Origin: Colwellia marinimaniae
GTDB taxonomy: Bacteria > Pseudomonadota > Gammaproteobacteria > Enterobacterales > Alteromonadaceae
Assembly: GCF_002207865.1 (NCBI RefSeq)
Contig: NZ_BDQM01000014.1
Location: 1 to 64,000 of the forward strand
Direction: 5' to 3'
Length of the DNA: 64,000 bases
The position numbers and the translations under genes are program-made. The first letter of the stretch is position 1, and each line of letters opens with the position of its first letter. The notes below the pieces were generated by a model. That model ran no database searches. It had not been told where the DNA came from and saw only the letters and a program-made list of their open reading frames with translations. Positions 1-7,387 of this stretch are shown in pieces.

Positions 1-44
1 AATGATGGTTTGCCATTGTTCTTGGCTACGCGAAATTCTCATGC

Positions 45-72
45 TTATCTCCTAAGTTAAGTGAGGAGATAA
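45..72 (+). promoter_or_regulatory. Hairpin that pairs a Shine-Dalgarno-like AGGAGA
   Basis: A 9-bp perfect inverted repeat (TTATCTCCT / AGGAGATAA) encloses a 10-nt loop. The right arm contains AGGAGA, a strong ribosome-binding sequence, directly before an ATG at 73 that opens a 12-codon reading frame ending at 111. The next real gene starts at 147. It could be the terminator stem of a gene left of the window or a translational switch; there is no U-tract, so the terminator reading is weak. Confidence 0.35.
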
Positions 73-146
73 TGTATATGAGATCAAGTGCTAGAGGCAG
101 GTGTCGTTAACTATACGCTTACGATCAATCATTAAAAGGAAGAATA

Positions 147-1310
147 ATGAAAATCACCATAATTGGAGCTGGTAACGCAGGTTCTGCTTGTGCGTTTATG
201 GCTGCCGAGGCTGGACATAAAGTAAGACTATTGAAGACATCAAATCGTATTACACATGATGAGCACTTTGAAGCAATGGTCAGCAATAAAGGAATATATT
301 GCGTCAATAACACCAACAATGGCCATTTTACCGACAGTGCCGTTGATGCCGAAAAAACTTTCCAACCATTGGAAATGATCACGCGAGATCCCAAAGAAGC
401 GATTGAGGGAGCAGATGTTGTGATGATTTTCATTCAAACTACATACCATCAAGCTTTAGCTGAACGGATTGCAAAGTATTTTCAGGATGATCAATTGGTC
501 ATGTTAGTCCCAGGATACGCAGGAAGTTTGTTTTATCATCAATTTTGCGATAATAATCCAATCTTTGCTGAGGGTGAATCAACCCCTAATGATGCAAGAA
601 TAGTCTCACCTGGTACAGTAAAAGTCTTATTCAAAAATGTCAGAAACTCTCTATCATTTTTTCCAGCTTCAAGAACTACTGAAGGCATGGCCATTGCCTC
701 CCGTTTATTTCCTGCCTATAACATTGAAATGAACAACGTTCGAAAACATATATTCGAATCAGCACTACATAATCCCAATATCATTGTTCACACAGTGGGC
801 ATGTATGTTATGTACCCGATGCTTGAGTATTGTGCAAAACACCATCCTGATGAAGTTCCATATATGTACAGAGACGCACTTTCGACAGACATGGCATGGC
901 TGATGATAGAGAAATTGGACGCGGAAAAAATGGCGGTATTAAATGCACTAGGATGTGAAGAAATTCCTTATCTAGATGCTTGTTTATTTAGAAACGAGGA
1001 AGATCTCACGCAAAACCCAAGAGATGTATTTGAAAGTTATAAATTATCATCACCACCAGGTCCCTATAGTTTTGATAATCGTTACATTACAGAAGATGTT
1101 CCTATGGGATTGGTTTTATTAGCATCATTAGGTGATAAATTGAATATTGCTATGCCTGAGTGTCATCGCTTAATAGAGATGTGTGGTGGCATTTTAAAAA
1201 GAGATTTTTATAAGGAAGGAAGAACCTTAACTTCATTAGGTTTAGGTGCGTTATCAACAGAGGACCTATTATCTTTTGTCAATGACGGTATAGTACCAAT
1301 CAAAAACTGA
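147..1310 (+). CDS. Opine (octopine/nopaline) dehydrogenase family protein
   Basis: Likely an NAD(P)-dependent enzyme of the octopine/nopaline dehydrogenase family, which reductively condenses an amino acid with a 2-oxo acid or runs the reverse; the substrate cannot be told from sequence. The 387-residue protein opens with a Rossmann nucleotide-binding loop (Gly7-x-Gly9-x-x-Gly12). It has a helical C-terminal half in which an N-P-N-I-I-V-H stretch near residue 215 resembles the family active-site region. The length fits the family. The ATG at 147 is preceded by AGGAAG at 137-142. It appears monocistronic and ends before a strong hairpin at 1327. A more distant 6-phosphogluconate/ketopantoate reductase-like enzyme is the main alternative. 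Confidence 0.7.
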   Translation: MKITIIGAGNAGSACAFMAAEAGHKVRLLKTSNRITHDEHFEAMVSNKGIYCVNNTNNGHFTDSAVDAEKTFQPLEMITRDPKEAIEGADVVMIFIQTTYHQALAERIAKYFQDDQLVMLVPGYAGSLFYHQFCDNNPIFAEGESTPNDARIVSPGTVKVLFKNVRNSLSFFPASRTTEGMAIASRLFPAYNIEMNNVRKHIFESALHNPNIIVHTVGMYVMYPMLEYCAKHHPDEVPYMYRDALSTDMAWLMIEKLDAEKMAVLNALGCEEIPYLDACLFRNEEDLTQNPRDVFESYKLSSPPGPYSFDNRYITEDVPMGLVLLASLGDKLNIAMPECHRLIEMCGGILKRDFYKEGRTLTSLGLGALSTEDLLSFVNDGIVPIKN

Positions 1311-1326
1311 TTGCATAATGAAGGAG

Positions 1327-1355
1327 GAGGTAAGTATAAATTTTATACTTACCTC
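1327..1355 (+). terminator. Perfect hairpin after the opine dehydrogenase gene
   Basis: A 14-bp perfect inverted repeat (GAGGTAAGTATAAA and its complement) is separated by one base, 17 bases after the stop codon. There is no long U-tract, so it is either a weak terminator or a 3' end stabiliser. Confidence 0.5.
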
Positions 1356-1597
1356 TTCACTACACAAACCAATTTATTTTGAAAAAATATTCTAAGGTCA
1401 GCTATCCCTAAGATAGTGATCATAAAAGTGAAGTCTTTTTTACAATTAATTAGCACCACTTTGTGCCTTGAGTTCAACCGATGCAGCACGATCCTAAAAT
1501 CAGTATTAAAGAATTTACAGAATGTTAAGGTGGGTTGAACGTAAAGATAATATGTAAAACATGGTCTAATATGTATATAATTTCACCGGAGAAACTT

Positions 1598-1987
1598 ATG
1601 AATTTGTACGAAAATAGATCAGTGTCTAGCTTGTTTCCACTCGTCATTATGTTCTGTCTTATCAGTACATCTCTTTTGGCAGCTCAAATTTCGGATCCGG
1701 ATGCATCCCAAAAAGCCTCAATAGATAAAATGCATCACAAACTGCATATTGATCAGGCTCCCTTTAAACTACAAGAAGTGCAGGCACTCAAAGAACTTAA
1801 TGAAATGACCATTCTTGATGATGTTAAACTTGAAAATATCGATGTCAAGATTGATGAACTTATGGCGGCAAAAACACAGATTATGCGCCTAAGATATGAA
1901 CACCTTATCGAAATGCGTGCAATTCTTTCCGAGGCACAAAAAGTACCATACGACAAAAACGTATTAAAGCGATCGCTTGTTAAGTAA
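1598..1987 (+). CDS. Small exported protein, Spy/CpxP-like
   Basis: A 129-residue protein with a signal peptide (hydrophobic stretch about residues 13-28, ending in LLAAQ). The rest is almost entirely charged helix. Residues 70-125 have the spacing of Spy/CpxP-type periplasmic proteins (helix, M-A-A-K-T-Q-I-M-R-L-R, then I-L-S-E-A-Q-K). Spy/CpxP proteins are periplasmic chaperones or metal/envelope-stress sensors; that role here is inferred from pattern only. The ATG at 1598 has CGGAG seven bases upstream, while an earlier in-frame start at 1535 has no ribosome-binding site and would bury the signal peptide. No cpxRA-like neighbour is present. Confidence 0.55.
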   Translation: MNLYENRSVSSLFPLVIMFCLISTSLLAAQISDPDASQKASIDKMHHKLHIDQAPFKLQEVQALKELNEMTILDDVKLENIDVKIDELMAAKTQIMRLRYEHLIEMRAILSEAQKVPYDKNVLKRSLVK

Positions 1988-2131
1988 TAAATAATTCCCC
2001 TTGGAGTAAAAATCATCAGTGAGAACAGAATTTTCTAGTTTTTATTGAAAATAATTTTACTGGTACAATTGCTAATGTTGCCTTTGTGGCAGAAGAACCG
2101 TTTCTCATTATTTCTGACACCTCAACATATT

Positions 2132-2159
2132 AGGTAAGGATACTGATATATCCTTACCT
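2132..2159 (+). terminator. Hairpin downstream of the Spy-like gene
   Basis: An 11-bp inverted repeat (AGGTAAGGATA / TATCCTTACCT) with a 6-nt loop, followed by GTAGATTTTATTTT. It is about 145 bases after the stop at 1987, so it may end a long 3' untranslated region. The 1988-2269 stretch otherwise shows no gene. Confidence 0.45.
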
Positions 2160-2269
2160 GTAGATTTTATTTTAATAACGTTATTTTTCTAATATATTAC
2201 TTTAATGGCAATTTTATTGAATAAAACCAGTGCCTATTCTCGTCCCATTCCTCCCGCCACATTTTAATA

Positions 2270-2298
2270 AACCGCAACTTAACCCGTTGCGGTTTTTT
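2270..2298 (+). terminator. Rho-independent terminator
   Basis: Stem AACCGCAAC / GTTGCGGTT with a 7-nt loop, followed directly by a T-run. A textbook intrinsic terminator, but no gene ends close upstream; the nearest stop is at 1987. It may serve an unseen small RNA or be left from a lost gene. A repeat element is inserted 10 bases downstream. Confidence 0.75.
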
Positions 2299-2315
2299 CG
2301 TTTTGCATTAAGTAA

Positions 2316-2455
2316 CATGCCTATGCACTTGGTCAGGATCGTCATCCCCGTGGTGTTTTAATCGAGGACCCAGTGTATAAAGAGCAATGGATCTTCGATC
2401 AGAGACTTCGAAGATGACGTTTACAAAGAGTTCCTGAGTAAACTACATAGGCATG
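2316..2455 (+). mobile_element. MITE-like repeat, family 1, copy A (short form)
   Basis: A 140-bp element with imperfect terminal inverted repeats starting CATGCCTATG and ending CATAGGCATG. It is flanked by a perfect 8-bp direct repeat, TTAAGTAA (2308-2315 and 2456-2463), the mark of a transposition target duplication. The centre carries GTCATCCCCG and a TCTTCGA...TTCGAAGA hairpin. There is no reading frame of transposase size, so it must move in trans if it moves. Related copies lie at 27831, 43891, 49151 and 63763. Confidence 0.85.
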
Positions 2456-2620
2456 TTAAGTAATGGTAAACTAAAGGGTCTGTAGCATGAAATCGGCACA
2501 AAAAATCAAGTGGCTAATTCCTCCATCAGATAAGGTTATATCAATATAGTTAATCTCTTATAGACAAAGTGTTTTATTGATGTAATCTAAAATTACTATT
2601 CAATTTAATAAGAATAAATA

Positions 2621-2911
2621 ATGCAAAGATTAAGAGAATCTCAACAGGCGTTAACTCTTATTTATAACGCTTATAATGACGCAGCAACTAAGTCACTAGC
2701 ACCCTTAGACATTGATGATGCAGAAGTATTGAAAAAATTACTTGATACTGTGATGAATCGAGAATCTGTATCACATATGCAAAATAAAAAAACACTTAAA
2801 GAAAGTACTGCACTTCGAAGCGCTATAGCCGATGTACTATTGTTACTTGATCATTGTGATATTAAAGAAATTAAAGCAAATATGAAAAAAGCCACCTCTA
2901 CAGCGGTATAA
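2621..2911 (+). CDS. Small helical protein of unknown function
   Basis: I do not recognise this 96-residue protein. It is predicted to be soluble and nearly all helical, with no signal peptide, cysteine cluster or membrane segment. It is Lys/Glu/Asp-rich, with a leucine-rich patch (D-V-L-L-L-L-D-H) near residue 75. The ATG follows an A/T-rich leader (AAGAATAAATA) with no clear Shine-Dalgarno sequence. It stands alone between repeat copy A and a good terminator at 2972, which supports it as a real transcription unit. Codon use resembles neighbouring genes. Confidence 0.55.
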   Translation: MQRLRESQQALTLIYNAYNDAATKSLAPLDIDDAEVLKKLLDTVMNRESVSHMQNKKTLKESTALRSAIADVLLLLDHCDIKEIKANMKKATSTAV

Positions 2912-2971
2912 GTAGCAGACTACGTTATTGTTAAGGCTTGTTGTACAAAACTAGCCGATTGCTATATTAAG

Positions 2972-3004
2972 AAAGCCCATTACCTAAGTAATGGGCTTTT
3001 TTAT
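2972..3004 (+). terminator. Rho-independent terminator
   Basis: Stem AAAGCCCATTA / TAATGGGCTTT (11 bp, 6-nt loop) followed by more T residues, 60 bases after the small gene ending at 2911. Confidence 0.85.
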
Positions 3005-3174
3005 TTTTGGGCAGCAACTAAAATAAAATCTGCATTAGTCTGCTATTGCTCTATAAAGCTAGGCTATAACAGCGTAGGATCATATTACGTTCGATAAAAA
3101 TTAGGTTTGCACTTATACCAATTGGCTAATAGGTGCACTAATACCAACTTAATCAAAATGGTATACATAAAAAT

Positions 3175-4530
3175 ATGCAACTAACAGCAAAAGCATCACG
3201 TACTAACGCTTTACTTATTTCAATTTGCACACCGGATTTTAAAGGTGATGAGGCAACTGAATCACTGGCAGAGCTGGCGCGTTTAGTGACGACGTTAGGC
3301 TTTAAAGTGGTTGGTAGTCAGTCGCAAAAGCAGAGTTCGACTAAAAAAATTAATGTATTGGGTTTAGGGAAACTGGCTGAAATAGCGCACCTCACTGGTA
3401 ACAAAGGTGAAGTTAACACCGAAGTAGAAGCGGGCGAGGTTTTACCGGAAGAAGAAGTTGATGAAACGCCATTTAGTGATATTCCCTCGGACAACCTGCC
3501 GTTTGCTTGTGCGGATGTAGTCGTATTTGATTGTGATTTAAGCCCATCGCAGTTGCGTAATGTCGAGAATCAATTAGGCGTAGAGGTGTTTGACCGTACC
3601 GGCATTATTATTGAAATATTTAGTCGCCATGCCCGTACCAAAACAGCAAAATTACAAGTTGAAATTGCTCGCCTTAATTATGTCGCGCCACGGCTTCGTG
3701 AGACATCATGTGGTGATAAAGAACGTCAAATGGGTAAAGGCGCTGGCGAAACTACGCTAGAGCTAAACCGCCGGAAAGTTCGTGACCAATTAGCAGACCT
3801 TAAGCGTGAGTTGGTGAGTGTGCAAGATGAAATGAAGGGCAGGCGTAGCCAACGTGCGGAGCTTTTTTGTGTGGCTTTGGTTGGTTATACCAATGCCGGT
3901 AAGTCATCATTGATGCGAGCGATTACCGGTAGTGATGTCGAAGGTGAAAACAAACTTTTTGCTACCCTTGATACTACGGTACGGGCCTTATTTCCAATCA
4001 CTCAACCTCGTATTTTAGTATCAGATACGGTTGGTTTTATTAAAAAATTACCGCACGATTTAGTTGCCTCATTCCATTCAACCTTAGCAGAAGCACATGA
4101 TGCTTCATTATTGTTATATGTAGTAGATGCTTCAGATCCTTCTTTTCGTGCGCAACTCGATGTGGTGCACGGCGTATTAGAAGAGGTCGGTGTTGAGGAC
4201 AGTAAAAAATTACTGATACTAAACAAATCAGATCAACTTAGCAGTGAGCAACAACAAGCATTGATGGATGAGTTTCCTGAAGCCATGATGACATCGGCTC
4301 GTGATCCGGCTGATATCAGTAAATTGCATAAATATATCGTTGCAATTGCCCAGGATGAGATGATTGAAGAAGAGATTATTGTCCCTTACACTGCTAACGG
4401 TATCATAGGTGAAATTCGCTCAAAAATGAGTGTCACCAAGGAAGAGTATGAAAGTGATCATATCAAGATTACGGTTAGGTCAAATGCCATTGATTTAGCA
4501 CGATTGAAAAAGCGGATGCAGAGCTTATAA
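3175..4530 (+). CDS. hflX: GTPase HflX
   Basis: Ribosome-associated GTPase of the HflX family, known in other bacteria to split stalled or stressed 70S ribosomes. The 451-residue protein has the N-terminal HflX domain, a basic coiled-coil linker (about residues 195-225) and the G domain with G1 G-Y-T-N-A-G-K-S at 237-244, G3 D-T-V-G-F near 284 and G4 N-K-S-D near 349. It is somewhat longer than the usual 420-430 residues because of an acidic insertion (E-V-E-A-G-E-V-L-P-E-E-E-V-D) near residues 84-108. It is not next to miaA-hfq, its common location, so it could be a second copy. The ATG at 3175 has no obvious Shine-Dalgarno sequence. Confidence 0.9.
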   Translation: MQLTAKASRTNALLISICTPDFKGDEATESLAELARLVTTLGFKVVGSQSQKQSSTKKINVLGLGKLAEIAHLTGNKGEVNTEVEAGEVLPEEEVDETPFSDIPSDNLPFACADVVVFDCDLSPSQLRNVENQLGVEVFDRTGIIIEIFSRHARTKTAKLQVEIARLNYVAPRLRETSCGDKERQMGKGAGETTLELNRRKVRDQLADLKRELVSVQDEMKGRRSQRAELFCVALVGYTNAGKSSLMRAITGSDVEGENKLFATLDTTVRALFPITQPRILVSDTVGFIKKLPHDLVASFHSTLAEAHDASLLLYVVDASDPSFRAQLDVVHGVLEEVGVEDSKKLLILNKSDQLSSEQQQALMDEFPEAMMTSARDPADISKLHKYIVAIAQDEMIEEEIIVPYTANGIIGEIRSKMSVTKEEYESDHIKITVRSNAIDLARLKKRMQSL

Positions 4531-4615
4531 AGCTAAGCGCAAGCAATAGCTAATTTAACAGGGTCAGCATGCCGGTAAATAAAGCTCATCTGACCCTGAC
4601 TAATACCAAGGAATG

Positions 4616-4653
4616 ACCGATTAAACTGTTTTAGAAAAGTTTAATCGGTTTTC
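4616..4653. terminator. Bidirectional terminator between hflX and the DUF3297 gene
   Basis: Stem ACCGATTAAACT / AGTTTAATCGGT (12 bp) followed by TTT on the plus strand, between two convergent genes. A second inverted repeat, CAGGGTCAG / CTGACCCTG, lies at 4559-4598. Confidence 0.7.
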
Positions 4654-4686
4654 ATTGCTAATCTTTAGGTTATTCTTAGATAGTTT

Positions 4687-4935
4687 TTAACGATAAAACG
4701 CTTCAACAGTGCCTTTTATTGTCATCATAAGCGGTTGTCCACGACGGTCTAACGCTTTTTTAGACGGCACTTTTACCCAACCTTCACTGATGCAATATTC
4801 CTCAACATCGAAACGTTCTTTGCCATTAAGCGTAATACCAATTTCGTGCTCGAAAACTTGCTCATCATGGTGAGGGCTACGGGGATTACCAGAAAGGTGA
4901 TCCGGTAAAGCTGGTTTCGATGTAGTGTCGTTCAT
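4687..4935 (-). CDS. DUF3297 family protein
   Basis: An 82-residue acidic soluble protein matching DUF3297 over its full length: K-P-A-L-P-D-H-L-S near the start, then H-H-D-E-x-V-F-E-H-E-I-G-I, N-G-K-E-R-x-D-V-E-E-Y-C-I-S-E-G-W, and a C-terminal V-E-A-F-Y-R. The family is widespread in proteobacteria and has no firm function known to me. The gene is transcribed convergently with hflX and shares the terminator at 4616. Its upstream side faces the MoxR/VWA operon across about 310 bases. Confidence 0.85.
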   Translation of the reverse strand: MNDTTSKPALPDHLSGNPRSPHHDEQVFEHEIGITLNGKERFDVEEYCISEGWVKVPSKKALDRRGQPLMMTIKGTVEAFYR

Positions 4936-5249
4936 GTTCGTGACCTGTGATAAATAAATAGTGCGCTATTGTAGGCAATATAGGCTTACCGCTCAAGTGT
5001 TGCCGTAATAAATGTTAGCCAGGGGTACCGTTGTCACCCTTAATTTTCTCCAGTGACTAAAATAAAAACAGCTAATTAAAACGATTGTTTTATTTTGCTA
5101 TTTTTACGGGTATTTATGGTGTTATCATTTCGCCCAGAAATGTCCTGAAAATAAAGACTGGTCACAAACGACGCTGGTCTTATTTTCTAAGGCAAAATAA
5201 ATTGTCAGCTAAATAGGCTCTTAATAGATTATTAATAGGTAATCACACC
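4936..5249. other. Intergenic region between divergent DUF3297 and MoxR genes
   Basis: 314 bases with promoters presumed for both directions but none clear enough to place. An imperfect inverted repeat (GAAAATAAAGAC ... GTCTTATTTTC) lies near 5147-5190, upstream of the AAA ATPase. No gene or repeat seen. Confidence 0.4.
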
Positions 5250-6083
5250 ATGTTTAACAGTACCGAAAATTACATTGCATCAGACGATCTTCGCTTAGCC
5301 GTGAATGCCGCTATCACCCTAGAAAAACCTTTATTAATTAAAGGGGAGCCCGGCACAGGTAAAACACAATTAGCGGAAGAATTGGCTAAGTCACTCAATT
5401 GTAAGTTGTACCAATGGCACATCAAATCAACGACAAAAGCGCAACAAGGTTTATACGAATATGACGCGGTATCGCGCTTGCGTGACAGTCAACTTGGCGA
5501 TGAACGGGTAAATGATATCGGTAACTATATTATTAAAGGCAAGTTATGGCAGGCGTTCGAAGAAGACGAACGTTGTATATTGCTCATTGATGAAATAGAT
5601 AAAGCTGACATTGAATTTCCTAACGATTTATTACAAGAGCTTGATAAAATGGAGTTTTTTGTTTATGAAACTCAACAGGTTATCAAAGCGAAACAACGTC
5701 CTATTATCATTATCACTTCAAATAATGAAAAAGAATTACCTGATGCCTTTTTAAGACGCTGCTTTTTTCACTACATTAAGTTTCCAACAAAAACTGAAAT
5801 GCAGCAAATTATCGACGTTCACCATCCTCATGTTAAACAAGACTTATTAAAGCAAACATTAGACGTATTTTTTGACTTAAGAGAATTAAAGGGCATGAAG
5901 AAAAAACCGTCAACGTCCGAATTAATTGATTGGTTAAAATTGCTGATGGCTGATGATATTGCCCAAGAGGTTTTAATGGATAAAAAATCTGACATTATTC
6001 CTTTATTTGGCGCCTTATTAAAAAATGAGCAAGACGTTTCTTTAATGGAAAGACTTGCCTTTATGACCCGTAGAAACAGGTAA
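5250..6083 (+). CDS. MoxR-family AAA+ ATPase
   Basis: A 277-residue AAA+ ATPase of the MoxR group, which act as chaperones that insert cofactors or remodel partner complexes, usually with a VWA-domain protein. Walker A is G-E-P-G-T-G-K-T at 32-39 and Walker B is L-L-I-D-E-I-D at 111-117. Sensor-1 lies in I-I-I-T-S-N-N-E-K-E and the arginine-finger region is D-A-F-L-R-R-C-F-F-H, both typical of MoxR. The next gene, starting 7 bases downstream, encodes the expected VWA partner, so the two probably form an operon. The target complex is not visible; no metal-enzyme genes are adjacent. Confidence 0.88.
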   Translation: MFNSTENYIASDDLRLAVNAAITLEKPLLIKGEPGTGKTQLAEELAKSLNCKLYQWHIKSTTKAQQGLYEYDAVSRLRDSQLGDERVNDIGNYIIKGKLWQAFEEDERCILLIDEIDKADIEFPNDLLQELDKMEFFVYETQQVIKAKQRPIIIITSNNEKELPDAFLRRCFFHYIKFPTKTEMQQIIDVHHPHVKQDLLKQTLDVFFDLRELKGMKKKPSTSELIDWLKLLMADDIAQEVLMDKKSDIIPLFGALLKNEQDVSLMERLAFMTRRNR

Positions 6084-6089
6084 CTAGCC

Positions 6090-7262
6090 GTGTTTATTGA
6101 TTTTTTCCTCGCCTTAAAAAAGCACAAAGTACCCTGTAGTTTGCGTGAACTGTTAGATTTAATCGCGGTATTAAAAAAAGGTGTGATTTTTGCTAATGTC
6201 GATGATTTTTATAACCTTGCCAAAATAGTCATGGTTAAAGATGAAATTCACTACGATAAGTATGATCGTGCTTTTGCTGAATATTTCCAAGGTATTGAAC
6301 AAATTGATATCTTTGACAAGCTATTACCGGAAGATTGGTTAAGAAAAGAGTTTGAAAAACACTTAAGTGATGAAGAAAAAGAAAAGCTCAAGTCGTTAGG
6401 TGGCCTTGACCAATTAATGAAGGCGTTAAAAGAGCGACTTGAAGAGCAGAAAAAACGTCATGCTGGCGGCAGTAAATGGGTTGGTACCGGTGGCACATCG
6501 CCCTTTGGTGCTTATGGTTATAACCCCGAAGGTATTAGGGTAGGGCAGGATAAAAACCGTAATAACAGTGCGGTAAAAGTGTGGGACAAACGTGAGTTTA
6601 AAAACTTCGACCAAGACCGTGAATTGGGCTCTAGAAATATCAAACTAGCGCTGAAAAAGTTAAGGAAATTTGCCCGTACTGGCGCCAGTGAAAAGCTGGA
6701 TATTAATACCACCATACACGCCACGGCAAAAAATGGCGGTATGCTTGACGTACACATGGAGCCGATACGTCATAACGCGGTAAAAGTATTGATGTTCTTT
6801 GATATTGGCGGCTCTATGGATGAATACATTAAGACTTGCGAAGAGTTATTTTCAGCGGCGCACAGCGAATTTAAACATTTAGAATTCTTTTATTTTCATA
6901 ACTGCGTTTACGAAAAAGTGTGGCGAGATAACCAAAGACGTCGCAGCGAAACTGTCGATATTGAAGAAATCATCAGAACCTTTGGCTCAGATTATAAAGT
7001 GATTTTTGTCGGTGATGCCACTATGGGGCCATACGAAATCACCTACCCAGGCGGCAGTGTTGAACACTGGAATGAAAAACCTGGCGCTGACCATATGAAT
7101 AGACTTACCAGTCATTTTAGTAAAATTGCCTGGTTAAATCCGCAACCTGAAGCGCAATGGTCCTATTATCACTCAATAGGGCTGATCAATGAGTTGATTG
7201 ACAACAAAATGTTTCCGTTAACCGTTGATGGCATCGGGCGGGCAATAAAAGCAATAAGTTAA
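6090..7262 (+). CDS. VWA-domain protein, CoxE-like, partner of the MoxR ATPase
   Basis: A 390-residue cytosolic protein with a charged helical N-terminal half and a C-terminal von Willebrand A domain. The metal-site motif is D-I-G-G-S-M-D at about residue 237, where the usual D-x-S-x-S has Gly in the first Ser position. The N-terminal start (V/M-F-I-D-F-F-L-A-L) and overall layout match CoxE-like/VWA proteins that follow MoxR genes. It starts with GTG at 6090, 7 bases after its partner. Together they are expected to form a maturation or remodelling pair; the client is unknown. Confidence 0.85.
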   Translation: MFIDFFLALKKHKVPCSLRELLDLIAVLKKGVIFANVDDFYNLAKIVMVKDEIHYDKYDRAFAEYFQGIEQIDIFDKLLPEDWLRKEFEKHLSDEEKEKLKSLGGLDQLMKALKERLEEQKKRHAGGSKWVGTGGTSPFGAYGYNPEGIRVGQDKNRNNSAVKVWDKREFKNFDQDRELGSRNIKLALKKLRKFARTGASEKLDINTTIHATAKNGGMLDVHMEPIRHNAVKVLMFFDIGGSMDEYIKTCEELFSAAHSEFKHLEFFYFHNCVYEKVWRDNQRRRSETVDIEEIIRTFGSDYKVIFVGDATMGPYEITYPGGSVEHWNEKPGADHMNRLTSHFSKIAWLNPQPEAQWSYYHSIGLINELIDNKMFPLTVDGIGRAIKAIS

Positions 7263-7344
7263 CTTTTGAGGGTAAAATAGTTTTTGAGCCTAAAGGGAAA
7301 ACTATGAAGTTTTTATAAATGGCTGAGCAAGCTTGCGAATAACA

Positions 7345-7370
7345 AAGTTAGCAGATTACTCCGCTAACTT
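7345..7370. terminator. Hairpin between convergent VWA and oligopeptidase genes
   Basis: Stem AAGTTAGC / GCTAACTT with a 10-nt loop, between two convergent stop codons. Weak T-tracts on both sides; probably a shared terminator. Confidence 0.5.
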
Positions 7371-7387
7371 TACTCCGCTAATTTTAT

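Noticed and set aside
2230..2266. C-rich stretch resembling a tRNA or tmRNA 3' end (CTCCCGCCACA)
   Set aside because: No acceptor-stem partner, T-loop or anticodon arm could be folded upstream, so a tRNA remnant or attachment site cannot be supported.
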